DNA of 64,000 nt. Origin: Yinghuangia elevatio. GTDB taxonomy: Bacteria; Actinomycetota; Actinomycetes; Streptomycetales; Streptomycetaceae. The notes under the pieces were generated by a model. The model did not search any database. It saw only the letters and a list, made by a program, of their open reading frames with translations, and had not been told where the DNA came from. The stretch lies in NCBI RefSeq assembly GCF_040649515.1, contig NZ_JBEZFP010000001.1, positions 164,266 through 228,265 on the forward strand, read 5' to 3'. Shown here piece by piece: positions 1-8,263 of this stretch; position 1 is the first letter of the stretch; the number at the start of each line of letters is the position of its first letter. Position numbers and translations under genes: made by a program.

Positions 1-414
1 CGTGCCCCGGCCCGTGCCGATGCCGGTGCCGATGGGCGAGTCGTGGTCGGTGATCGCGGCGGTCCAGCGGGCGATGCCGCTCAGCAGGACCTGGACCTCC
101 ATGACGGACTCGGTGCGGCGTCCGGTGTCGTGCAGCAACGCGGCCACCATGTCGTCCTGCCGTGCCGCGATTTCGCGGGACCAGCGGCGGAGCGCGTCGG
201 CACGGCCGGCGGGGCCCAATGCCTCCCATGCGGGCTGGGCGGCCCGCAGGCGGGCGACTTCGGCGTCCAGGCCCTCGGGGGTGGGCGGGCACAGTGCGCG
301 CTCGTCCTGGCCCGTACGCGGGTTCCGTACGCGCAACTCCGCGTCGCGGGCGAACCCGGCGGCGGAACCGCGGGCGGCGCTGCCCTTGGGACTGTTGGCC
401 GGGCTGCCGGTCAT
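1..414 (-). CDS. aldehyde dehydrogenase, N-terminal part (gene runs off the window)
   Basis: The minus-strand frame is open from an ATG at 414 to the window edge (138 codons). The translation has the pattern of the N-terminal arm of NAD(P)-dependent aldehyde dehydrogenases: a region ending RNPRTGQDE, then QPAWEALGPAGRADALRRW (segment pairing and first helix), then a helix with MVAALLHDTGRRTESVMEV. The catalytic Cys and Glu lie outside the window. Its ATG overlaps the stop of the upstream nitrilase-like gene in an ATGA junction (411-414), so the two are translationally coupled. It probably oxidises an aldehyde to a carboxylate; the substrate cannot be read from this fragment. Confidence 0.75.
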   Translation of the reverse strand, partial: MTGSPANSPKGSAARGSAAGFARDAELRVRNPRTGQDERALCPPTPEGLDAEVARLRAAQPAWEALGPAGRADALRRWSREIAARQDDMVAALLHDTGRRTESVMEVQVLLSGIARWTAAITDHDSPIGTGIGTGRGT

Positions 415-1502
415 GTGATCACTCCCGCCTTCACAAGGCGTTCCAGCGTCTCGGCCTGCCGACGCGCGAACCACGCGCGGTCCGGAGGCGTGCCCTCCGC
501 GAGGCCGTTGGGCCGCTCGCCCTCGGCGCGCGCGAATTCCTCCGCCCACAGGCCCGGTTTGCCGCGGGCCAGCAGGTTGCCCATGCCCGGCCGTCGGCGG
601 GCCCGCCGCAGTGCCGCGAGGTCGAGTTCGGCGTTGGCCACCATGCTCTCGCCGGGACCGGCCTCGGCGAGCACGATTCCGTTGAAGTCGACGATCTGCG
701 ACATCGCGTCGGTGGACGCGCCGGGGATCGCGGTGCCGGTGATCCCCGCGGTGTTCGCCGAGACGACGTACGCGAGGTTCTCCGACGCTCGCGCGAGCCG
801 TGCGACGGCCTTGGCGGTCGGCCGCGGGCTGCCGGCCTCCGAGGTGCTGTGGCACAGGACTTCCGCCCCGCGCAGGACGAGTGCGCGGGTGAGTTCCGGG
901 TAGAGGATCTCCTCGGACGCGATCGCGGCCAGGTTGCCCAGCTCGGTGCGGGCCACCGGCAGGACGGCGTCGATGCCGTGGACGTCGAGGTAGCGGTCCC
1001 ACACGTCGTACGGCGTGGGCGCGAACATCGAGTGCAGGCGGCGGTAGCGCAACACGACGTCGCCGGACGGCGCAATGAGGAAGCACGCCTGGAAGTAGAG
1101 GCCGGGGAAGTGCGGATCGGTCTCGTACGCGTTGCCGGCCAGGTGCACGCGGAGGTCGCGCGCGATCGCGCCCAATGCCTCGTACTCCGGGCCGTCCGGG
1201 TCGAGTGCGGCCTTGGCGGCCCAGGCGGGGACGGCGTCGCCCATGGGGAAGCCGGTGAACAGGTACTCGGGTAATACGACGAGGCGTACGTCGGGGCCTA
1301 TGAACGCGACGCTTGCCGCCGTCTCGGCGCGTACCCGCGCGATGCCCCGGGAGATCGCCGCGCGCGCCTCGTCGGGGGCCAGCGCGTTGACCGCGTCGCA
1401 GCGCGATTGCAGTGCCAGGGCCCGGTAGTGCGGACCACCCGGCACGCCGCCGGTGTCGTCGTCGCCGGTGTCGCGGCGGATGTCGCCGCCGTGCGTCTCC
1501 AT
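411..1502 (-). CDS. nitrilase/carbon-nitrogen hydrolase superfamily protein with altered catalytic triad
   Basis: This 363-residue protein has the layout of the nitrilase superfamily (Glu-Lys-Cys amidases and nitrilases). The Glu is present (E79 in VVLPEYLFTG). The Lys position of the usual YRKxH motif reads YRRLH (R155). The Cys position six residues before the second PE motif reads Ser (S196 in IASEEILYPE). The rest, including GAEVLCHSTSEAGSP and the final Asn/Thr strand, looks well preserved. The ATG at 1502 follows a GGGGG stretch. The gene is coupled by ATGA to a downstream aldehyde dehydrogenase, which suggests a shared catabolic or detoxifying step. With Cys and Lys both replaced, normal thioester chemistry is unlikely. 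It may be a pseudo-enzyme, a binding protein, or use different chemistry. Confidence 0.75.
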   Translation of the reverse strand: METHGGDIRRDTGDDDTGGVPGGPHYRALALQSRCDAVNALAPDEARAAISRGIARVRAETAASVAFIGPDVRLVVLPEYLFTGFPMGDAVPAWAAKAALDPDGPEYEALGAIARDLRVHLAGNAYETDPHFPGLYFQACFLIAPSGDVVLRYRRLHSMFAPTPYDVWDRYLDVHGIDAVLPVARTELGNLAAIASEEILYPELTRALVLRGAEVLCHSTSEAGSPRPTAKAVARLARASENLAYVVSANTAGITGTAIPGASTDAMSQIVDFNGIVLAEAGPGESMVANAELDLAALRRARRRPGMGNLLARGKPGLWAEEFARAEGERPNGLAEGTPPDRAWFARRQAETLERLVKAGVIT

Positions 1503-1715
1503 CGCGCCCCCGGGAACCTCTGGATTTACGGAACACCGTTTCGCAAGCCGGAATCTACCAGCGGCAACTGCCCCTGTACACGAGACCGTTCCCCGCCACG
1601 CGGGGCAACATCCGGGGCGGTGACGATTCCTGACGATCAGTGACGTGATCGATATCACGCATGACATCCATCAGAAGACGAATGACTCTCCCAAGGATGT
1701 GGAAACCGACCGAAC

Positions 1716-1952
1716 ATGAGCGAGAACGGTCCAGCGCGTGGCGGACCCGGCCCCGAGGGGTCGGACGGGCCGCCGTCGCGTGACGCGCACGGCACTCCGA
1801 ACGGTCACGACGCGCTGGAGTGGCGCGAGCGGGACCACGAGCGTGCGCGCCTTCTCCTGGAGCGGGCCGGCGACATAGCGCGCCGGATCGAGCGCGTCTG
1901 CGGCAACGCCGCCGACCGCCCGCTGCCCGCGGGAGGACACAAGGGCCGCTGA
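1716..1952 (+). CDS. small hypothetical protein
   Basis: This 78-residue reading frame begins MSENGPARGG. It has a disordered Gly/Pro/Ser-rich first half and a charged helical second half (EWRERDHERARLLLERAGDIARRIERV). A GGAAAC lies about 10 nt before the ATG, a modest ribosome binding site. It stands alone between the divergent nitrilase-like gene and a strong terminator at 2066-2104, which would close its transcript. The family is not recognised. The amphipathic helix and the following terminator favour a real gene, but coding bias in a GC-rich genome could also produce such a frame. Confidence 0.4.
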   Translation: MSENGPARGGPGPEGSDGPPSRDAHGTPNGHDALEWRERDHERARLLLERAGDIARRIERVCGNAADRPLPAGGHKGR

Positions 1953-2065
1953 ACCGCTCCCCGTTCCCCCTCCGCCGGGACGCCCCGGACGCAGGACGGC
2001 AAGGACGCTGGGACGGCAGGAAGCCGGCCGACAGGAAGCTGGGTCGGCAGGACAGCAGGACAGCC

Positions 2066-2104
2066 CGAAGGGCCCCGCACCGGAAGTCGGTGCGGGGCCC
2101 TTCG
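2066..2104. terminator. perfect 17-bp hairpin, bidirectional terminator
   Basis: Arms 2066-2082 and 2088-2104 are exact reverse complements with a 5-nt loop (gaagt). It lies between the plus-strand small gene ending at 1952 and the minus-strand Rpf/LysM gene ending at 2241, so it can serve both convergent transcripts. A poly-U tract is short or absent, as is common in high-GC actinobacteria. Confidence 0.85.
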
Positions 2105-2240
2105 GTTTGCCTCGGTTCGCCGCCAGGTCGCAGCGACACGCGTCACGCATCTCCCGTGACCGGCAACTGGTGACCGGACTACCGGTCGCGATGCCGGTCG
2201 GCCCGGAGCCCGCCGAATCCGGGCCGGTCCAGGTCGGCGG

Positions 2241-3023
2241 TCAGCGCAGGGCGAGCTTCTGGCCCGGGAAGATCAGGTCCGGGTTGGCGCCCACGACGGT
2301 CTGGTTCTTGGTGTACAGCGCCTGCCAGCCGCCCGCGACGTCGTGGGCCGCGGCGATCTGGCTCAGGGTGTCACCGGACTGCACGAGGTACTCACCGGCC
2401 GCCGGCGCCGCGGACGGCTTCGCGGGGGCCTGGACCGGCACGCTCTGCGGCGCGACCGTGGTCGGCTTGGTCGCCGGCTTGGTCGGGGTCGACGGCTTGG
2501 TCGGCGTCTTGGTCGGCGTCTTGGTCGACGGCTTGCTCGGCGCCTGCTGCGTCGAGGGCTTCGTCGGCGTCTTCGGCGCGGTCTTGGTCGTCGGCTTGGT
2601 GTTGGACGTGCCGGAGAGGTCCGGGCTGCCACCACCCTTGGTCAGACCGGCCTTCTTGCTGCACACCGGCCATGCACCCGGGCCCTGCCCCGCGAGAACC
2701 TTCTCGGCGATGCGGATCTGCTCGGCCTTGGACGCCTGATGCGCCATGCCGGAGCCGCCGTACGCGCGCCAGGTGCTCGCCGAGAACTGCAGGCCACCGT
2801 AGTAGCCGTTGCCCGTGTTGATGGACCAGTTGCCACCACTCTCACACTGGGCGACCTTGTCCCACGTGCTGACACTCGCGGCCGAGGCGGAACCGGCGGT
2901 CGCGACGCCCACGAGGGGGGCGGCGACCACGGCACCGGCGACGACGGCGGTGCGCATGCGGCGCTGGGTGCGTCCCATGCCGCGGTGGGTGTTGTCGCTA
3001 CGGAAAGCGTGACGGAGAGACAT
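2241..3023 (-). CDS. secreted transglycosylase-like (Rpf-type) protein with C-terminal LysM domain
   Basis: This 260-residue exported peptidoglycan-acting protein has three parts. A signal peptide ends near AGSASA (about residue 46). Then comes a resuscitation-promoting-factor/lysozyme-like domain (WDKVAQCESGGNW, with the likely catalytic Glu in CESGGNW, and NGYYGGLQFS). A long Thr/Pro/Lys linker of TKTP/TKPST repeats leads to one LysM domain (YLVQSGDTLSQIAAAHDV to PGQKLALR) that should bind the glycan strand. The ATG at 3023 was chosen because GAGAGG precedes it and a canonical signal peptide follows; upstream codons in the same frame lack both. It is expressed from a long leader (3024-3215). 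The expected role is cell-wall remodelling during germination and growth resumption. Confidence 0.9.
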   Translation of the reverse strand: MSLRHAFRSDNTHRGMGRTQRRMRTAVVAGAVVAAPLVGVATAGSASAASVSTWDKVAQCESGGNWSINTGNGYYGGLQFSASTWRAYGGSGMAHQASKAEQIRIAEKVLAGQGPGAWPVCSKKAGLTKGGGSPDLSGTSNTKPTTKTAPKTPTKPSTQQAPSKPSTKTPTKTPTKPSTPTKPATKPTTVAPQSVPVQAPAKPSAAPAAGEYLVQSGDTLSQIAAAHDVAGGWQALYTKNQTVVGANPDLIFPGQKLALR

Positions 3024-3215
3024 ACATTCCTCTCGGAATTCCCGTGGGGCGATACGACGGCCGCGGTCCGAAGACCGCTGCCGCACCGGGGGTGCCGGCG
3101 CGTCCCCACCTTGCGGCGAGCACGTTCCGGCAATCGCTGGTTCCGCGTCCCTCCCAGGCGCGGATCCCGGCGTCAACGAGCGAGCCGGGAACCCACAGGG
3201 TGCGATTTGCACATG
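3024..3215 (-). other. long structured 5' leader of the Rpf/LysM gene
   Basis: About 190 nt separate the predicted transcription start from the ATG and contain no convincing reading frame. Several self-complementary pairs are visible, for example ggttcccggc near 3185-3194 facing gccgggatcc near 3164-3173. Muralytic genes in actinobacteria are often preceded by c-di-AMP (ydaO) riboswitches. I could not find the conserved ydaO boxes here, so the leader is recorded only as structured and unassigned. Confidence 0.4.
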
Positions 3216-3221
3216 GCCGAG

Positions 3222-3251
3222 ACCATAAGCAGGTTATCGGGTCGTAATCAA
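3222..3251 (-). promoter_or_regulatory. candidate promoter of the Rpf/LysM gene
   Basis: Read on the minus strand, a TTGATT -35 hexamer (3251-3246) is followed after 18 nt by TATGGT (3227-3222). This is a good match to a principal-sigma promoter. It would start transcription near 3215 and give a leader of about 190 nt. Confidence 0.5.
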
Positions 3252-3748
3252 CCTCCTCCGATGTTTATGCAGGTCAGCCCGCGTTTTTCCGAAGCAGTCG
3301 GCAGCGTGTTTTTACGTGCCACGAGTTTGCGCAAGTGAAACCTGGGGCACGATTCGTCCGATTTGCGGGTGGGACATCGACAGCGCGCAGTGCATCACTC
3401 ACCCTGCGCAATGGTATGACTGTATGTGTTCGTTCGGACACGCCGACAGAGTGCCGCACGCGGCCCGGCGAACGACGCTAAAGTCCGTTTATGTCCGTGT
3501 TGTGATTGCCGCGTGACCGACATCACACATTGCTGCCGCTTGTTGTTCTCACAAAGAGGCACTAATGATTCCGCGCGCCCGCGCACTACCGTCCTGGGCT
3601 GCGCAGATTCATCAGACGAATGCAGGAACGCGGGCTTCCGCAATCCCGCGCGAAGGATTCCGTACGCCCCTCGGAATCTGTGACTCACGACACTTTCCGA
3701 GGAATGGCCGATCTTCGCGGCGGCGACGTCTCCCCTATATAGGGACGA
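3252..3748. other. 497-bp intergenic stretch without a supported gene
   Basis: Base composition is noticeably less GC-rich here than in the flanks. The short open frames on both strands use Cys, Ser and rare codons and have neither a ribosome binding site nor a recognisable pattern. It separates the promoter of the minus-strand Rpf gene from the 3' end of the minus-strand ku gene, so it may hold promoter or operator elements. I see no RNA gene or clear terminator. Confidence 0.5.
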
Positions 3749-4852
3749 TCACCCGGTCTTCTTCGCGGCGCCCCGCGCAGGGGCCTTGGACGCCGACTTC
3801 GCCGTCTTCCGGCCCGACGAGCCGGCCGTCGACTTCGCCGCCGACTTCGCGGTCGACTTGGCCGTCGAGCTGCCGCTGCCCTTGGCCGTCGACTTGGCGG
3901 CCGTCTTCTTCGCCGAACCCGACCCCGAACCCCCGGACGTGGACGTGCTCGCCTTCGCACCGGAGGACCGCGACGACGCCGTCTTGGCGGCGGCTCGCTT
4001 CGACACCGTCTTCTTCGCGTCCGCGTCCTTCGCACTCGGCTTCGAACTCGGCTCCGAGCGCGGCGCCTTGCGCGACCCCTGCGCCGCCTCGACGCTCTGC
4101 CGCAGCGCCGCCATCAGGTCGATGACCTTGCCGCCGCCGCGGTCCTCGGCCGACTCCGGCTCCGCCGACGGCTCGGCGCCCTCCAACTTCGCGGTCACCA
4201 ACTCCTCGACCGCCGCCTGGTATTCGTCGTGGAACTCCTCGAGGTCCGCACTGCCCAAGGCGCCGATGAGGGTGTCCGCCATGTCGAGTTCGGCGTCCGT
4301 GACCCGGACCCGCTCGGTGGGGGCGACGCCCTCGGTGGAGTTGACCTCGTCCGGCCAGTAGAGCTGGTGCAGCACGAGCACGTCGTCCTGTACGCGTACC
4401 AGGGCCAGGGTCTCGTGCCCGCGCATGGCCAGCTTCGCCACCGCCGCCTTCTCGGAGCGGCGCAGGGCCTCGCGCATGAGGACGTACGGCTTGGCCCCGG
4501 ACGTGTCCGGCGACAGGTAATAGGGCTTTCCGAGGCGCAGCGGGTCGACGTCGTCCGCGGCCAGGAACCCGTGGACCTCGATGGTCCGGGCGGTCGGCAG
4601 CGGCAGCTCGGACAGGTCGTCGTCGGTCACCACCGCGACCCGCCCGTCCGACGCCGTGTAGCCGCGCACGATGTCGCCCTGGCTCAGCTCCTCGCCGTCC
4701 AGCTCGCACACCTTGCGGTACCGGACGCGGCCCTGGTCGGACTGGTGCATCTGGTGGAACTTCACAGAGTGCTCGCTGCCGATGGCCGAGACGACTTTGA
4801 CGGGGATGCTCACCAGCCCGAAGCTGATCGCCCCTTTCCAGATGGCACGCAC
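3749..4852 (-). CDS. ku: non-homologous end-joining protein Ku with long Lys/Ala/Ser-rich tail
   Basis: This is a 367-residue homodimeric DNA-end-binding protein of bacterial NHEJ. Residues 1 to about 255 form the Ku core (MRAIWKGAISFGLVSIPVKV, FHQMHQSDQGRVRYRKVCELDG, ELDMADTLI). The remainder, from about 256, is a low-complexity tail with many AAK, KST and KTA motifs, reminiscent of histone-H1-like tails, expected to contact DNA and to recruit LigD. The GTG at 4852 follows a GGAG about 5 nt upstream. It is transcribed divergently from ligD across an 81-bp gap (4853-4933), an arrangement that suits shared control of the two-component repair system. The core is certain; the function of the tail is inferred. 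Confidence 0.95.
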   Translation of the reverse strand: MRAIWKGAISFGLVSIPVKVVSAIGSEHSVKFHQMHQSDQGRVRYRKVCELDGEELSQGDIVRGYTASDGRVAVVTDDDLSELPLPTARTIEVHGFLAADDVDPLRLGKPYYLSPDTSGAKPYVLMREALRRSEKAAVAKLAMRGHETLALVRVQDDVLVLHQLYWPDEVNSTEGVAPTERVRVTDAELDMADTLIGALGSADLEEFHDEYQAAVEELVTAKLEGAEPSAEPESAEDRGGGKVIDLMAALRQSVEAAQGSRKAPRSEPSSKPSAKDADAKKTVSKRAAAKTASSRSSGAKASTSTSGGSGSGSAKKTAAKSTAKGSGSSTAKSTAKSAAKSTAGSSGRKTAKSASKAPARGAAKKTG

Positions 4853-4933
4853 GGCTGCTCCGTTCCTCGGTCCCGGGAGTAGCCTTGATTATCCCATTTG
4901 TCGTCTTTGTCGCGCTGCCCGGCGGAGGTCACC

Positions 4934-6868
4934 GTGCCCATCACCCTGGTCGAGGGCCGCCGCCTCAGCCTGTCGAACCTCGACAAGGTCCTGTATCCGG
5001 AGACCGGCACCACCAAGGGCGAACTGGTGCACTACTACACCTCCGTCGCCTCGGCGCTGCTGCCGCACCTGCGTGATCGGCCGGTCTCCTTCGTCCGCTA
5101 CCCGGACGGGCCCGGCGGCCAGATCTTCGTCACCAAGCACCTGCCGCCCGGTACACCCACCTGGGTGCACACCACGGAGACGCCCAGCAAGTCCAAGGAG
5201 TCGATCCGCCAGGTCGTCGTCCAGGACCTGCCGACCCTCGTGTGGGCGGCCAACCTGGTCGCCGAGCTGCACACCCCCCAGTGGCGCGAGGACGAGCCCG
5301 GGATGGCCGACCGCCTCGTCGTCGACCTCGACCCGGGGGCGCCCGCCGACATCCTGGCCTGCCGCGACGCGGCGCTGCTGCTGCGCGAGCGGCTCGCGGC
5401 GGACGGGCTGACCGCGTACGCGAAGACCTCCGGCTCCAAGGGGCTGCATCTGCTGGTGCCCATCACGCCGACGCCGTCCGCGCAGGTGACCGCGTACGCC
5501 AAGGGCCTGGCCCAGGAGCTCGCCGACGCGCACCCGGGGCTGGTCGTCACGACGATGGCGAAGAAGGAGCGTCCGGGCCATGTGTTCGTCGACTTCTCGC
5601 AGAACGCGGCCGCCAAGACGACTGCTTCCCCTTATACAGTGCGCGCCCGGCCGACGCCGACCGTTTCGGCGCCGGTCACCTGGGAGGAGTTGAAGGCCGC
5701 CGGGGACGCCGCCGAACTCTCCTTCACCATCGACGACATGCCCGCCCGCATGGACGAACACGGCGACCTGCTGGCGCCGTTGCTCAACCCGCGGAGGGCG
5801 GGGAACATCCCGGGGCCGGGGGCTGCGGGGGCATCGGGGGCTTCGGGGGCTTCGGGGGCGTCTGACGAGCGTGGGCGGGCGGGGGTGGCGAGGCGTACGC
5901 CCGCACGAGCTGCGTCCGATGGGGGTTCCGGGGGTTCTTCCGGCGCGGCGAGCCCCTCGCGCGCCGCAGGTTCGTCGGTCTCTCCGGCCTCCACTCGTCC
6001 GCTCGACCCCCCGCTTCAGGTGATGCGCCCCAAGGCGGTCCGCGAGGTCCCGGCCGAGGACGCGCTGCCGGGCGGCACGCAGTACTCCATCAAGCTGGAC
6101 GGCTGGCGGGCCCTCGCGTTCGCGCGCGGCGACGCACCGGCCGTCCTCCAGTCCCGCTCCGGTCGCGACCTGGCACCCGACTTCCCGGGCATCGCGGCGG
6201 CGGTCGCCGGTCTGCCCGAAGGCGTGGTGCTGGACGGCGAGTTGTGCGCGTGGCACGAGGGGCGGTTCGCGTTCGGGCAGCTCGTACGCTCGGCGCGGGC
6301 CCGGGCGCGCGACGCCGTACAGGTCTCGTACGTCGCCTTCGACCTCCTCGCGGTGCCGGAACGCGACGTACGGGCCCTGCCGTTGTGCGAGCGCTGGGAC
6401 CTCCTGCACACGCTGCTCGCCGAGGCCGAGCCGCCGCTGCAGATCGTGATGGCCACCAACGACCGTGCGGAGGCGCTGAGTTGGCGGGAGGTGCTGGCGC
6501 CGACCGGGGTGGAGGGGCTGGTCGCCAAGGGGCTGGACACCGCGTACCGTCCGCAACTCCGGCGCGGCTGGCTCAAGATCCGCGACGCGGACACCGTCGA
6601 CGCCACCGTCATCGGCCTCACCGGGACCCCGCGCCGCCCGCGGGCACTTCTCACGCGCCTCACCGACGGCACCGAGGCCCTCACCTCACCGCAACTCGAC
6701 GCCCGCCAGGCCACCGAGGTCGCGGCAGCCGCCGCGCACCGCACGCACGAGGCCGTCGACCACCCCGAACACGGACGCATCCACCCCACCGACCCGCTCC
6801 CAGCCGAGGTGCTCCGCGACCCGGGTCGTACCCCGTACGTCCGCTTCATCCGTCTCCGCGGAGACTGA
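4934..6868 (+). CDS. ligD: LigD-type polymerase-ligase fusion for non-homologous end joining
   Basis: This 645-residue protein fuses two activities. Residues 1 to about 285 form the primase-like polymerase domain: metal-binding DLDPG, SGSKGLHLLVP, and VFVDFSQNAAAKT. A Gly/Ala/Ser linker (about 286-365) contains repeated GAS triplets. From about 366 comes an ATP-dependent DNA ligase domain with K387 in KLDGWR as the adenylation lysine, FDLLAVPE, EGLVAKGLD and WLKIRD, ending in an OB fold. No 3'-phosphoesterase domain is visible. GTG 4934 is preferred to the TTG at 4898 because GGAGG lies 5 nt upstream and family homology starts there. It faces ku across a short divergent promoter region. Confidence 0.93.
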   Translation: MPITLVEGRRLSLSNLDKVLYPETGTTKGELVHYYTSVASALLPHLRDRPVSFVRYPDGPGGQIFVTKHLPPGTPTWVHTTETPSKSKESIRQVVVQDLPTLVWAANLVAELHTPQWREDEPGMADRLVVDLDPGAPADILACRDAALLLRERLAADGLTAYAKTSGSKGLHLLVPITPTPSAQVTAYAKGLAQELADAHPGLVVTTMAKKERPGHVFVDFSQNAAAKTTASPYTVRARPTPTVSAPVTWEELKAAGDAAELSFTIDDMPARMDEHGDLLAPLLNPRRAGNIPGPGAAGASGASGASGASDERGRAGVARRTPARAASDGGSGGSSGAASPSRAAGSSVSPASTRPLDPPLQVMRPKAVREVPAEDALPGGTQYSIKLDGWRALAFARGDAPAVLQSRSGRDLAPDFPGIAAAVAGLPEGVVLDGELCAWHEGRFAFGQLVRSARARARDAVQVSYVAFDLLAVPERDVRALPLCERWDLLHTLLAEAEPPLQIVMATNDRAEALSWREVLAPTGVEGLVAKGLDTAYRPQLRRGWLKIRDADTVDATVIGLTGTPRRPRALLTRLTDGTEALTSPQLDARQATEVAAAAAHRTHEAVDHPEHGRIHPTDPLPAEVLRDPGRTPYVRFIRLRGD

Positions 6869-6916
6869 CCGAGCACCTGGTGGATGTCTCCCAGTGCTCC
6901 CAACTCCACTAATGGG

Positions 6917-6955
6917 AGAGTGCCCAGGCGGGCGACCGCCTGGGCACTCTTTCTC
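6917..6955 (+). terminator. rho-independent terminator after ligD
   Basis: Arms 6917-6931 and 6936-6950 are perfectly complementary over 15 bp with a gcga tetraloop, followed by ttctctt. It terminates ligD on the plus strand. Its stem can also serve the minus-strand gene that ends at 7002. Confidence 0.88.
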
Positions 6956-7001
6956 TTCTGCGCGCTGTTTACCGGTACGCGCTGTTCCGATTTCGTTGAA
7001 A

Positions 7002-7484
7002 TCAGCCGCCGTGTTCCCAGCCGGTCGCCAGGTGGGCCCAGGATTCGTTCTTGTAGATACCGACGTCCGCGACGAGCTTCACCGCCCGGTTCTTTCCGTA
7101 GCGGTAGACGGGGCCGGCGTAGTAGCTGAAGTTCCCGTAGTTCGTGGTCCACGTGGAGCCCTCGCTGATCAGCTTGATGCCGGTCCAGGTCGGGTGCCCG
7201 TAGAAGTTGTTGCGGTCCGCGATGTTCTGCTTGAACGTGTAGGCGCAGTTGTTGCCGTTGGCCGGGTTGTACGCGAGCACGGCCTGCCCGAGCTGGAAGA
7301 CGGTCCCGCTCACGGACCGGTACGAGACCGGGTACGTGTCCACCCACTTGTAACCGCTGCCGCAGATGGCCGTGACGCTGTTCGACGGCGCCGCATGCGC
7401 GGTGCCCGCACCCATGACCCCAATTCCGGCGGTCATCGCAACAATGGTGCCGGCGGTCAGCGTACGCCGAAGTGCCGAGTTCAT
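7002..7484 (-). CDS. spore-associated protein A-like small secreted protein
   Basis: This 160-residue secreted protein has an N-terminal signal peptide (positively charged RR, hydrophobic stretch, cleavage near AGTAHA). The mature part has a pattern I associate with the Streptomyces SapA family: AICGSGYKWVDTYPV, YNPANGNNCAYTF, and FSYYAGPVYRYGKN. The paired cysteines suggest a disulfide. The ATG at 7484 has GAGGAA nearby and gives the canonical signal peptide. SapA-type proteins coat aerial hyphae and spores; the molecular function is unknown. It is monocistronic, with a candidate promoter at 7546-7574. The family assignment rests on motif resemblance, not a search. Confidence 0.75.
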   Translation of the reverse strand: MNSALRRTLTAGTIVAMTAGIGVMGAGTAHAAPSNSVTAICGSGYKWVDTYPVSYRSVSGTVFQLGQAVLAYNPANGNNCAYTFKQNIADRNNFYGHPTWTGIKLISEGSTWTTNYGNFSYYAGPVYRYGKNRAVKLVADVGIYKNESWAHLATGWEHGG

Positions 7485-7545
7485 TTCATTCCTCGTCTCT
7501 GCGGAGTCCGGGGACGTACGGACGAATTCGACTCCGCCGGCGCAA

Positions 7546-7574
7546 CAGTAAGCGGGCCCGAAAAAACCGGTCAA
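7546..7574 (-). promoter_or_regulatory. candidate promoter of the SapA-like gene
   Basis: On the minus strand, TTGACC (7574-7569) and TTACTG (7551-7546) are separated by 17 nt, about 60 nt before the start codon. The -10 is imperfect, so this is a moderate call. Confidence 0.4.
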
Positions 7575-7705
7575 TGATCGCCGAATGATCACCATGGAAA
7601 TGGTCGATTAACTTCCGATCAACAACAGATGCGTTCGCGCGTTCCGGACAATGACAGTTTCCGCGCTCCGGAATGACGCACCGTGATCACGAGCGGGCGC
7701 TCTCG

Positions 7706-7711
7706 TATGCT
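7706..7711 (+). promoter_or_regulatory. -10 hexamer of a leaderless promoter for the HD-domain gene
   Basis: TATGCT is followed by 6 nt and then the ATG at 7718. No Shine-Dalgarno is present, so the mRNA probably begins at the A of the start codon. A -35 match is not obvious. Confidence 0.5.
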
Positions 7712-7717
7712 CGTTCC

Positions 7718-8263
7718 ATGCAGCTGGGTGACTGGGCCTACCGCCTCGCCGAGGACACGCTCGCCGAACCACTGCCGCGCCGCTGGGCACACTCCCAAGG
7801 CGTCGCCCGACGCGCCGAATTGCTCGGACCCGTCCTCGGCAAGGACGCCGAACTCCTGTACGCAGCAGCCGTATTGCACGACATCGGCTACGCACCCGCA
7901 CTGATCGCGACCGGCTTCCACCCCTTGGACGGCGCCCGGTACCTACGCGACATCGCACACGCCGACACCCGCGTGACCCGCCTCGTCGCGCACCACTCCT
8001 GCGCCCTCGTAGAGGCCGAAGAGCGGGGACTCGCACGGGACTTGGCCGACGAGTTCGAGATCGAGGAGCTGTCCCTCGTCGACGCGCTCATCTACTGCGA
8101 CATGACCACCACACCGGACGGCGAACCCACCACAGCCGACGCGCGCATAGCGGAGATCCTGAGCCGCTACGGCAACGACAGCATCGTCGGCCGCTTCATC
8201 CACCGCGCCCACCCCGACCTCCAAGCCGCCACAGCCCGCACCCACCACCGCCTCTCCCCCTGA
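7718..8263 (+). CDS. HD-domain phosphohydrolase family protein
   Basis: This 181-residue cytosolic protein has the HD metal-binding signature: H25 in WAHSQGVA, H54-D55 in AAVLHDIGYAP, and a later conserved His and Asp in LVAHHSCA and LVDALIYCDMT. HD proteins hydrolyse phosphate esters, often nucleotides; the substrate here is unknown. The start at 7718 (MQLGDWAYRLAED) fits the domain boundary and is preceded by a leaderless-type -10. An alternative ATG at 7673 would add 15 residues without an SD. The gene is single and divergent from the SapA-like gene. Confidence 0.85.
   Translation: MQLGDWAYRLAEDTLAEPLPRRWAHSQGVARRAELLGPVLGKDAELLYAAAVLHDIGYAPALIATGFHPLDGARYLRDIAHADTRVTRLVAHHSCALVEAEERGLARDLADEFEIEELSLVDALIYCDMTTTPDGEPTTADARIAEILSRYGNDSIVGRFIHRAHPDLQAATARTHHRLSP

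Noticed and set aside
3024..3215. ydaO-type c-di-AMP riboswitch upstream of the Rpf/LysM gene
   Set aside because: The genomic context fits, but the conserved GGGGUGAAUC-like and GAAUCCGUCAGCUAACC-like boxes were not found on the minus strand. The leader is kept as structured but unassigned.
3395..3688. Small open frames in the less GC-rich region before ku
   Set aside because: They use unusual Cys/His/Ser-rich sequence, lack ribosome binding sites and occur on both strands in the same interval.
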